From positions 1,056,180 through 1,120,179 of the forward strand of contig JACAUB010000001.1 of assembly GCA_013390605.1 (NCBI GenBank): a stretch of 64,000 bases of DNA, read 5' to 3'. The notes below the pieces were generated by a model. That model made no database searches, was not told where the DNA came from, and saw only the letters and a list, made by a program, of their open reading frames with translations. Shown here one piece after another: positions 46,469-54,559 of this stretch (positions within the stretch are counted from its first letter, which is position 1; each line of letters starts with the position of its first letter). This DNA is from Bacteroidota bacterium (GTDB lineage Bacteria; Bacteroidota; Bacteroidia; Bacteroidales; Cfx3-03). The position numbers and the translations under genes are program-made.

Positions 46469-47038
46469 ATGGATCAAATTGAACAAGAGATTTTAAAAGG
46501 AATTCAATCTGGAGATCAAAAATCTTTTGGTTATTTAATTCAGTTATATTTTAATCAGATTACTCTTTATGCTCAGAGTATTGTACAGGACCATGAATTA
46601 GCAAAAGAGATTGGTCAAGATGTTTTCCTGAAAATATGGGACATGCGCAGTACTTTAGAAATCAAAACATCATTTAAAGCTTTTGTATATCAAATTACAC
46701 ATAATTTATGTATTGATTATCTTAGAAAAAATATAGTAAATAATAAAAAAATGAATGTCATATCTTATGATGATCTTGAGATGCGACTTAATGTTTTTGA
46801 ATTAGAAGATCATGATTCTTTTTTCGATAAGCTATTTTCTGCTCAGATGGAAGACGCTATTAATAATGCAGTACAAGAGTTACCTCAGCAATGTCGTGAA
46901 ATTTTTATACTTAGCCGTTACGAACAGCTTTCATATCCTCAGATCTCCAAACGATTAAATATATCTTTAAGCACTACAAAAACACAAATGGTCAGAGCTA
47001 TGCAAAAGCTTAAAGATTCGTTGAAAGATTTTTTATAG
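46469..47038 (+). CDS. ECF sigma factor, FecI-like, controlling the SusCD locus
   Basis: A 189-residue sigma-70 family factor with only regions 2 and 4. Region 2 is ELAKEIGQDVFLKIWDMRSTLE with IDYLRKN; region 4 is LPQQCREIFILSRYEQLSYPQISKRLNISLSTTKTQM. Factors of this kind work with an anti-sigma FecR and an STN-domain SusC receptor. The FecR gene lies 72 bp downstream and the receptor follows, so the target promoter is probably in front of susC. A TACATTTG box at 46422-46429 could be its own promoter element. Confidence 0.92.
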   Translation: MDQIEQEILKGIQSGDQKSFGYLIQLYFNQITLYAQSIVQDHELAKEIGQDVFLKIWDMRSTLEIKTSFKAFVYQITHNLCIDYLRKNIVNNKKMNVISYDDLEMRLNVFELEDHDSFFDKLFSAQMEDAINNAVQELPQQCREIFILSRYEQLSYPQISKRLNISLSTTKTQMVRAMQKLKDSLKDFL

Positions 47039-47110
47039 GATAATCAAAATTCTTGTAGACCGAAACCTGACTTTTTACGTCTTAGATGTAATAACAAACA
47101 ACTACGACAA

Positions 47111-48289
47111 GTGAAAAGTGATTTATTTGAAATTGATGATTTAATTATTAGATACTTATCTGGTGCTACTTCTCCAGAAGAGAATTCAATTCTCTCAAGT
47201 TGGATAAAGGAATCAGCAGATAATCAATCATATTTTAATTCCATTAGAAATATTTGGCTGGCAACATCACAAACAAATCATGTTGTTTCTATAAATACTA
47301 TAAATCCGGATATCATTAAACGTGGTGATGCCGACGCAGAAGATGCATTTGATGATGAAGATGATTCAGAAGAGGAACTAGCTAACAGGCCATCTGTTTT
47401 TATAAGAATAATAAGGGTTGCAGCAGTTGTCTTAATTGCTCTTACCATTGGGGCACTTGGAAATCAATATTGGATCAACAACCATCAAATAGCATTTACT
47501 GACCGTAAAATGAATATTGAAACCACTTTAGGTTCAAGAGCTGTCACAACTCTTCCTGATGGTTCGAGAGTTTGGTTAAATGCGGGTAGTAGACTTGATT
47601 ATAACCTTGATTTTGGTCAAAAGACAAGAATAGTAAAGCTGATCGGTGAAGCTTTTTTTGATGTGAAAACTGATTCATCTAAACCTTTTGTGGTAAAAGC
47701 AGGGAAACTTGCGATTAAAGCATATGGAACAGCTTTTAATGTAAAAGCTTATCCGGAAGAAAACTCGATTACAACTACTCTTGTTAGAGGTAAAGTTGTT
47801 ATTGCAGGGAAAGATAATTCAGATAAAGATTTCGCTATAAACTTAAAGCCAAATGATAAAGTCGCTTTTTATAATGATAACTCACAGCGAATAAATGCAT
47901 TAAATAAGGTTCATGATTTGAATAACCAAGCCCAACAATCTGTTCCTGTTCTCTTGAAAGATATCAATGCAGTGAAAGAAGCAGAGATTAAAACTGAATT
48001 ATATACCTCATGGAAAGATGAACGCTGGGTTATTGAGAAACGTGATATCGAAAGTTTGTTAAGTGATTTTGAAAGAAGGTATAATATTAAGATTCAGATC
48101 GGGTCGGACGAAATAAAGAAATATCATTTTACCGGAACTCTGCAAAATGAAACTATTGAGCAAGTGCTTGTTATATTGCGTCATACAATTCCTTTGAAAT
48201 ATAAAGTTGAAAAAGGACTCATTACAATTTCAGAAGACGAAAGACTTGAAAAAGAGTTTAAGTCGGCCAATATAAATATTGAGAATTAA
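47111..48289 (+). CDS. FecR family anti-sigma factor
   Basis: A 392-residue membrane regulator starting at GTG (no ATG lies nearby). The N-terminal cytoplasmic part (IDDLIIRYLSGATSPEENSIL) resembles the sigma-binding segment; an unusually acidic stretch (residues 75-95, DADAEDAFDDEDDSEEEL) precedes a single membrane helix (RVAAVVLIALTIGALG). The periplasmic part has a FecR domain (TTLPDGSRVWLNAGSRLDYN, IGEAFFDVKTD, AYGTAFNVKAY) and a C-terminal DUF4974 domain (RYNIKIQIGSDEI). It receives a signal from the SusC STN domain and releases the sigma factor. Confidence 0.9.
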   Translation: MKSDLFEIDDLIIRYLSGATSPEENSILSSWIKESADNQSYFNSIRNIWLATSQTNHVVSINTINPDIIKRGDADAEDAFDDEDDSEEELANRPSVFIRIIRVAAVVLIALTIGALGNQYWINNHQIAFTDRKMNIETTLGSRAVTTLPDGSRVWLNAGSRLDYNLDFGQKTRIVKLIGEAFFDVKTDSSKPFVVKAGKLAIKAYGTAFNVKAYPEENSITTTLVRGKVVIAGKDNSDKDFAINLKPNDKVAFYNDNSQRINALNKVHDLNNQAQQSVPVLLKDINAVKEAEIKTELYTSWKDERWVIEKRDIESLLSDFERRYNIKIQIGSDEIKKYHFTGTLQNETIEQVLVILRHTIPLKYKVEKGLITISEDERLEKEFKSANINIEN

Positions 48290-48869
48290 TAAATTTAAAG
48301 TAAATCAAAGTTGAAGAAGATGAAGAGAATCTACTATTAAATGAAAACGGATTAGAGTATGGAACACCCCAATCCGTTAGTTCAAGATTTGTTTAAAATT
48401 ACCCCTTGCCGAGGGTAATTCGTCCAATTATAAATAATTAAACACAGCCAAAGATAAATAAAAAATGGCTTTTGTTTTATGGTTCTATTAATTGCACCTA
48501 ATTATTTTTTACAAACTTGGACTCCTTCCAATTTGAAACTATCAAATAGCTGAATTTGCACATTAAGGTTGCTAATTTTATTGCGTTGATTGGTGTTTTC
48601 TTCCTTCTTCTTACTGAGGATGATTCTTAAGCGATTATCTTTCTTCTCAGGTTTTTCTGATCTATTTTAAAGTTCAAGCCTACACAGAATTAAATTGTAA
48701 ATAAACAGATTATTCACTTTAATAATTACCCTATGGGAAAAGTTTCCTTTGTTACTTAAAACTGATGAAGGCTTAGAGCCTCAGTCTGTTAGTTCAAGAT
48801 TTGTTTAAAAATACCTCTTGCCGGAGGTGAAACGTTCAAAAAAATAAATAATTAAACACATGAAAGATT
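48290..48869. other. 580-bp intergenic stretch upstream of susC
   Basis: No coding frame. It contains two copies of the structured leader element (48346-48455 and 48761-48875), with AT-rich DNA between. A tiny 8-codon frame (48860-48886, MKDYEKKS) overlaps the susC start out of frame. Confidence 0.5.
48346..48455 (+). ncRNA. Structured leader element, copy 1
   Basis: An upstream hairpin (AACGGATT at 48346-48353 with AATCCGTT at 48371-48378) is followed by TTCAAGATTTGTTTAAAA and a second hairpin, 48397-48404 with 48413-48420 (AATTACCC/GGGTAATT, loop CTTGCCGA), then ATAAATAATTAAACACA. It matches the leader directly before susC. Downstream is a weak stem (AGCCA/TGGCT, 48447-48451 and 48466-48470) plus TTTTGTTTT, possibly a terminator. 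Confidence 0.5.
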
Positions 48870-48875
48870 ATGAAA
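48761..48875 (+). ncRNA. Structured susC leader element, copy 2
   Basis: An upstream stem-loop with different sequence (ACTG at 48761 with CAGT, inner AGGCT/AGCCT) leads into the same TTCAAGATTTGTTTAAAA block, followed by a hairpin ACCTC (48813-48817), loop TTGCCG, GAGGT (48824-48828), then AATAAATAATTAAACACA and the susC start at 48870. The loop TTGCCG is identical in both copies; stem pair four is C-G in copy 1 and T-A here. A 23-bp block (48788-48810) is identical to 48376-48398. Confidence 0.5.
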
Positions 48876-51800
48876 AAAAATCGTAATTGGAACTCCGTCT
48901 ATTTACCTAAGGGGTTCAAACCTTTACTATTAGCCATGAAATTAACGATACTATTAACCCTGTTGTTGTCCGTAAATGTTTCAGCAAGCGTTTATTCGCA
49001 AACATCGAAACTGGACCTAAACATTAATAATCTGGCAGTCAGAGATGTTCTGAAAATTGTGGAAAGTAAAACGTCATATCGTTTTTTCTATTCCGACGAT
49101 TTTAATGCTCTTGATAAAACTGTTTCCTGCGATTTGCACCAAGCTTCGCTCGAAACGATTTTGCAAAATGTATTGCACAATACACAAGCAACATACACTA
49201 AATTGGAAAATAATGTTATTGTTATTTCTCCTTTTTCAGCACAACAACAAAATAAATTAACAGGGACAGTAACCGATGCCTCTACCAATGAACCCATTGT
49301 TGGAGCAATTGTTTCAGTTGAAGGAACAACCATTGGTGTACAAACAGATGTAAATGGTCATTTCTCTCTTAATTTACCTAAATCTAATGCAGTAATAAAG
49401 GTTGCTTTCATGGGATATCTTTCTGAAAAGATAACATTGAAAGGTCAAACAAAAATTGATATAAAACTAACTTCTGATGTTAAGCGTTTAGATGAGGTTG
49501 TTGTAGTTGGTTATGGTACTGTTAGAAAAAGAGACCTGACAGGTACTGTTAGTTCTATGAAAACAGAAGAGCTTGTAAAATCACCTGCTGGCAACGTTAT
49601 GGAAGCCGTTCAAGGCAAGATTTCAGGAGTAGATATCATAAGAAGTAGTGGAGCAGCTGGTGCCGGTATTAGTATTACTGTTCGTGGAAATCGTTCAATT
49701 AACGCTGGAAACGATCCATTGTATATTGTTGATGGTATTCAGTACTCAAATATTCAGGATGTCAATCCTAATGATATTTTGAGCATGGATATTTTGAAAG
49801 ATGCTTCTACTACTGCTATTTATGGTTCACGTGGTGCAAATGGAGTTATCATCATTACAACAAAAAGAGGTTCTGAAGGGAAAGTGAAAGTTACTGCAGG
49901 TACTTATTATGGTATTTCTGATATTGCAGGTTATCCGAAACCTATGAATGGAACCCAATTTGCAAATTTGAAAAGACAAGCATACAAAACCAACGGTATT
50001 TGGAATTCTACTGCTGATGATTCTAAAGTCTTTACTAGCGCATCTGAAATTGCAGCAATTAATGCAAATACTTCTACTTACTGGCCTGGGCTTATTTTGA
50101 ATCAGGGATCTCAGCAAGATTATGTTGTTGGTGTTTCTGGTGGAACAGATAAGACTAAAGTCTATTTCTCTTTCGATTATTTTAAAGAAAAAGGGTTATT
50201 GAATAATGATTTCTCAAACCGTTATACACTTCGTCTGAATATTGATCAAACTATCTTCAATAATTTCAAAGTAGGCCTTGAAAGCCAATTGGCTTATTAC
50301 GATCAGAATCTACGAAATGATAATATTCTTACAGTAGCAAATAAAGTACTTCCTTACTTTGCACCTTATAATGCTGATGGATCATTACCAAAATATCCAG
50401 GAAACGGTAATCAGGTCAATCCATTGATGGAAGAGATTTCAGGTTCTTATATTAATCAAAATAATATTACACGTATACTCTCAACAGCTTATGCCGAATG
50501 GAAACCTGTAAAAGGTTTAACTATCCGTTCAAATTTAGGTGTTGTTAATGCAAGTACACGTAATGGTCATTTCGAAGATGCAAACACAATTAGTAGAGCA
50601 CTTTCTACAGGTTCATTATCTTCTGTTACCAATACAACCCAAACTGATTTAACATGGGAAAATATCATCACTTATCAAAAGAAATTTGGTGACCATTCTT
50701 TAAATCTTATGGCTGTAACCAGTTATTTGTCTAACCGTAGCGATAATTCATCTGCTTCAGGTACCGGACAATTATTAGCAAACCAATCTTTTTATGCTTT
50801 GCAGAATAATCCTTCAAATCTTGCTATTTCAAGTAATTATGTTGGTAGCAATATGGAATCAGGAGCGTTTAGATTTAATTATTCTTTCAAAGAAAAGTAC
50901 TTACTTACTTTTACCGGACGTGAAGATGGGGCTTCTGTATTAGCTCCTAAGAATCGTTGGGCGTTCTTCCCATCTGCAGCAGCAGCATGGAGAGTAATTG
51001 ACGAGAAGTTTATGAAGGGTATCCCTGTGATTAGCGATCTTAAGCTAAGAGGTAGTTATGGTGTAGCTGGTAACTCTGCTGTTAAACCTTACCAAACACA
51101 AAGTGGCGTAATGTTAATTCCTTTTGCATGGAATGACGTAGCAGCCTTAGCTTATGGACTACAACCACAAATTGGAAATGAAAATCTTAAATGGGAGTTG
51201 ACTACAACACAGAACTTTGGTATTGACTTTGGTATTCTAAAAAATAGAATTTCAGGTAGTGTCGATATTTACGATTCTAAAACTAAAGATCTTTTATATT
51301 TACAACAACTACCTACAACGTCAGGTGGACAGTCTATGCTTAACAACGTTGGTAAAACAAGAAACTCAGGTATTGAAGTTTCTTTGAAAACAATCAATAT
51401 TGAAGGCAAGGATTTCTCTTGGTCATCTAATATTACTTATACCAGAAATAAGGAACGTATTGTTTACTTACCAAATGGAAGTGATATTGCGAATAGTTTA
51501 ATTATAGGAAGTCCTGTAAACTCATTCTATGACTACCAGAAGATTGGCATCTGGCAGACTGTTGATGCTACTACTGCTACAAGTTATGGTTATAAACCAG
51601 GTGATATAAGGGTTCTGGATGTTAATGGTGATGGTAAAATCACTGCTGTTAATGATAGAATGGTTGTTGGTTCAGCTGTTCCTCTTTATAGTATTGGTTT
51701 TAACAACGACTTTAAATATAAAAGTTTTGATTTAAATGTCTTTGTTTTCGCAAGAATTGGCCAGACTTTCGTTTCAAGCTATGCATTAAAATATGAGCCT

Positions 51801-52142
51801 AATGGTATTGAAAATGGTGCAGTAGTTGATTATTGGACACCAGATAACCCCACAAACGCTTATCCTCAACCTGATTCTAAAATTTCAAGAGCTGCGCTAC
51901 CATTTGCTACCACGTTGGGATATAAAGATGGATCGTTTGTTAAGATTAGAAATATAACCTTGGGTTACACTCTTCCTTCTACTTTAGCTAAAAAACTTCA
52001 TGTAACATCAATTCGTTGGTATGCAAGTGCTAAAAACTACTTTACTTTCTCTAAAGTGAAGGATTATGATCCTGAAGGAGGTGGCTCTTTCGAACATCCG
52101 CTAACCAAGCTCATTGTTACAGGGTTAAATATTGAATTTTAA
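48870..52142 (+). CDS. SusC-like TonB-dependent outer-membrane receptor with STN domain
   Basis: A 1090-residue receptor. The signal region ends VYSQ near residue 45; an STN signalling domain follows at about 48-125 (LDLNINNLAVRDVLKIVESK, DFNALDKTVSCDL). Next come a carboxypeptidase-like domain (LTGTVTDASTNEPIVGAIVS), a plug (VVVGYGTVRKRDLTGTVSS, GANGVIIITTKRG) and the 22-strand barrel ending VTGLNIEF. It imports glycan oligomers with SusD and, through the STN domain, signals to the FecR/ECF pair upstream. Alternative ATG at 48860 is out of frame. Confidence 0.95.
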   Translation: MKKNRNWNSVYLPKGFKPLLLAMKLTILLTLLLSVNVSASVYSQTSKLDLNINNLAVRDVLKIVESKTSYRFFYSDDFNALDKTVSCDLHQASLETILQNVLHNTQATYTKLENNVIVISPFSAQQQNKLTGTVTDASTNEPIVGAIVSVEGTTIGVQTDVNGHFSLNLPKSNAVIKVAFMGYLSEKITLKGQTKIDIKLTSDVKRLDEVVVVGYGTVRKRDLTGTVSSMKTEELVKSPAGNVMEAVQGKISGVDIIRSSGAAGAGISITVRGNRSINAGNDPLYIVDGIQYSNIQDVNPNDILSMDILKDASTTAIYGSRGANGVIIITTKRGSEGKVKVTAGTYYGISDIAGYPKPMNGTQFANLKRQAYKTNGIWNSTADDSKVFTSASEIAAINANTSTYWPGLILNQGSQQDYVVGVSGGTDKTKVYFSFDYFKEKGLLNNDFSNRYTLRLNIDQTIFNNFKVGLESQLAYYDQNLRNDNILTVANKVLPYFAPYNADGSLPKYPGNGNQVNPLMEEISGSYINQNNITRILSTAYAEWKPVKGLTIRSNLGVVNASTRNGHFEDANTISRALSTGSLSSVTNTTQTDLTWENIITYQKKFGDHSLNLMAVTSYLSNRSDNSSASGTGQLLANQSFYALQNNPSNLAISSNYVGSNMESGAFRFNYSFKEKYLLTFTGREDGASVLAPKNRWAFFPSAAAAWRVIDEKFMKGIPVISDLKLRGSYGVAGNSAVKPYQTQSGVMLIPFAWNDVAALAYGLQPQIGNENLKWELTTTQNFGIDFGILKNRISGSVDIYDSKTKDLLYLQQLPTTSGGQSMLNNVGKTRNSGIEVSLKTINIEGKDFSWSSNITYTRNKERIVYLPNGSDIANSLIIGSPVNSFYDYQKIGIWQTVDATTATSYGYKPGDIRVLDVNGDGKITAVNDRMVVGSAVPLYSIGFNNDFKYKSFDLNVFVFARIGQTFVSSYALKYEPNGIENGAVVDYWTPDNPTNAYPQPDSKISRAALPFATTLGYKDGSFVKIRNITLGYTLPSTLAKKLHVTSIRWYASAKNYFTFSKVKDYDPEGGGSFEHPLTKLIVTGLNIEF

Positions 52143-52171
52143 TTCAAATTATTCTTAAAATATTAAAGATC

Positions 52172-53821
52172 ATGAAAATATTAATATATACGTGGATTTT
52201 GGGCTTATTTGGGTTAATGGTCCTTGTCTCATCATGCGAAAAGAAACTGGACGAGTATAATCCCAGTGGATTAACTGCGTCTACTGTGGTTACTAAGGCT
52301 GCCGGTTTTGAAACATTAGTTAATGCTGCTTATTCTTATGATAGATTCTGGTATGGAAAAGAGGAAGGGGTCAGCGTTTCAGAAATGGGTACCGATATAT
52401 GGACAAGCGGTTCAGGTGATGTCTACCCACAGCTTACTCAGTATAACAACCTTCAGGGAAGTAATACTTCCTCTTTGAATTTGTTATGGAATAATTTTTA
52501 TGCTGCAATCAATCTTTGTAATACAGGTATTTCTGCTATTTCAAAAGTTACAGATTATACTGCAGCTCAAAAAGCAACGCGTGAAGGTGAATTAAGATTT
52601 TTACGTGCATTCTATTACTGGCATATTGCAGAAACCTGGGGTGGTGTTAATTTTACAACACAACCTACTTCTGGTGTTGTTACAACTGCAAATAGAACTC
52701 CTGTGGATACTATTTATAACCAGATATTTACAGATTTAAAATTTGCTGTTGCAAATTTACCTGCAACTACCACAGATTATGGTAGAGCTACTATTCCTGT
52801 TGCAAAAGCATTCTTAGCGCGTATGTATTTAACCCGTGGCATGAATGCCGAAGCTAATACCTTAGCCAGTAACGTAATAAAGAATTATGGTTATTCTTTG
52901 TTACCAAAGTTTTCTGATCTATGGAGCATGGCGAATCTGAAAAACAAAGAGGTTATTTGGGCTATCGATTATTCAACTAATCTGGCAAATAATGACCTTA
53001 CCACTTCATCATATCCAAATGGTCATTCACGTGGTTCTAATAATGATCATCTTTTGTATCTGATGGTTTACGACCAGGTCAATACAAGTACATTGATTAG
53101 AGATATCCCTTACGGTCGTCCTTTTAACCGTTATATGCCAACTCTATCGTTGTTAAATCTTTTTGATGATGTAAATGATTCAAGATTCAGTGGCTCTTTC
53201 CAAACTGTTTGGTTGGCTAACAAAGCTAGTGGAACTGTTAAAATTGGCGACACTGTTGCTTATTGTCCAAAAGGGACTATCCCTGTTGCTCAACAAAGTG
53301 CAAAATATAAAACGTATGATTACGCCAAGGTGTATGGTTCAACCGGAGCTCCGATTCAAAATAAGTTTTATATCTCTCTGTCGAAATTCCTGGATCCTAC
53401 CAGAACCAGTATTGCTGAAGCACAGAGTGCTCGTGACGTTTTTGTAATTCGTTTGGCAGAGATGTATTTAATAGCAGCTGAAGCTAAATTGAAATTGAAC
53501 GATAAGGACTCTGCAGCATACTATATTAACCAAATCAGAACCAGAGCTGCTAAACCTGGTCGTACTGCTCAAATGCAAATAACTCCTGCGCAGGTAACGC
53601 TTGATTTCATCTTAGATGAAAGGGCCCGAGAACTATGTGGAGAGCAATTGCGTTGGTTTGATTTAAAACGTACTGGTAAGTTAATAAGCCGTATTAATAC
53701 TATGAATCCTGATGCTGCTAAATATATCAAGGATTACCATTTGGTACGACCAATTCCACAGACACAGCTTGATGCGGTAACCAATAAATCAGTCTTTACA
53801 CAAAATCCGGGTTATAACTAG
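52172..53821 (+). CDS. SusD-like surface glycan-binding lipoprotein
   Basis: A 549-residue partner of SusC. The N-terminal lipoprotein signal ends LVSSCEKKLDEYNPSG with Cys22 as lipidation site. The TPR-like SusD fold is indicated by LNLLWNNFYAAINLCNTGI, REGELRFLRAFYYWHIAETWGG, AKAFLARMYLTRGM, VIRLAEMYLIAAEAKLK and LDERARELCGEQLRWFDLKRTGKL. It binds the target polysaccharide at the cell surface. It starts 30 bp after susC and is followed by a strong terminator. Confidence 0.95.
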   Translation: MKILIYTWILGLFGLMVLVSSCEKKLDEYNPSGLTASTVVTKAAGFETLVNAAYSYDRFWYGKEEGVSVSEMGTDIWTSGSGDVYPQLTQYNNLQGSNTSSLNLLWNNFYAAINLCNTGISAISKVTDYTAAQKATREGELRFLRAFYYWHIAETWGGVNFTTQPTSGVVTTANRTPVDTIYNQIFTDLKFAVANLPATTTDYGRATIPVAKAFLARMYLTRGMNAEANTLASNVIKNYGYSLLPKFSDLWSMANLKNKEVIWAIDYSTNLANNDLTTSSYPNGHSRGSNNDHLLYLMVYDQVNTSTLIRDIPYGRPFNRYMPTLSLLNLFDDVNDSRFSGSFQTVWLANKASGTVKIGDTVAYCPKGTIPVAQQSAKYKTYDYAKVYGSTGAPIQNKFYISLSKFLDPTRTSIAEAQSARDVFVIRLAEMYLIAAEAKLKLNDKDSAAYYINQIRTRAAKPGRTAQMQITPAQVTLDFILDERARELCGEQLRWFDLKRTGKLISRINTMNPDAAKYIKDYHLVRPIPQTQLDAVTNKSVFTQNPGYN

Positions 53822-53917
53822 AATAAACATTTTTTCGAATTATCCATTTGATAAATAAAAGTTAATTTTCAAAAGGATAATTGACGGAATACTAATTCAT
53901 AATATTGATATTAGGAC

Positions 53918-53971
53918 AGTTGCTTTTCATGAAACTGGTGCAAACCAATGGATTGAAAAGCAACTTTTTTT
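53918..53971 (+). terminator. Rho-independent terminator of the susCD operon
   Basis: A perfect 12-bp stem AGTTGCTTTTCA/TGAAAAGCAACT (53918-53929, 53954-53965), 24-base loop, then T7. Confidence 0.85.
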
Positions 53972-54335
53972 ATGGAATTAAGTATTTATTTTTCAAATCA
54001 TTTTCTATTCTATATTTGAGGTGATTTAGATAAAAAATGAAATACATTTAAGTACTATCTTATTTAGAAACAAATATTTAATATTCACAAAGCAAGAATT
54101 TTCATAATGTTTTGTTGCGATAAAACACACAGCGAGAGTGAATTTTGAATTGCTAAAAGGTGCCGGGCATGGGAAAACAACAGTTTTCTGCAATTTCAAA
54201 TATTGAAAAAAATAATAGCCTTTTTTAACAGGTATCTGAAATAGTGAATCAGAAGTTTTGTTCCAGCGTGTACTATTAAAATATAAAGCTTGAAATACTA
54301 CCTTATAACGAATCCTATATGTAGCTCATATATTC

Positions 54336-54432
54336 GGGATCTATAGGGGAGCTGTACGGGTAATGTACCCCTATAGGGTAGAGAACGGGTACAGATCCCA
54401 TACAGAACGGGTAGAGAACGGGTACAGATCCC
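54336..54432. repeat. GC-rich cluster of nested inverted and direct repeats
   Basis: A hairpin with 9-bp arms CTATAGGGG (54341-54349) and CCCCTATAG (54368-54376) holds an inner GTAC…GTAC pair. It is followed by a 24-bp direct repeat (54376-54399 and 54409-54432; core GGGTAGAGAACGGGTAC, end AGATCCC) with 33-bp period. GGGATCT at 54336-54342 mirrors AGATCCC at 54393-54399. Base composition differs from the AT-rich surroundings. Confidence 0.8.
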
Positions 54433-54559
54433 CCTAATTTTATAAGCAAAATATGCCAAGTTAATCTTCAATATGGGAGATAAATGAAATATTTGAAGAT
54501 CCTAAAAATTTAAAGAATTTAGAGAGATTAAAGCTGTTATTGGATTAAAATGGTTTCAA

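Larger units (their letters stand above)
53822..54559. other. 740-bp intergenic stretch downstream of susD
   Basis: Contains the susD terminator and a GC-rich cluster of direct and inverted repeats (54336-54432). Otherwise AT-rich with no coding frame seen. Confidence 0.5.

Noticed and set aside
47111..47113. FecR GTG start as sign of a truncated gene
   Set aside because: The N-terminal region after GTG fits the family, so the gene looks complete.
54376..54432. Direct repeats considered as a CRISPR array
   Set aside because: Only two units, 9-bp spacer, no cas genes or leader nearby.
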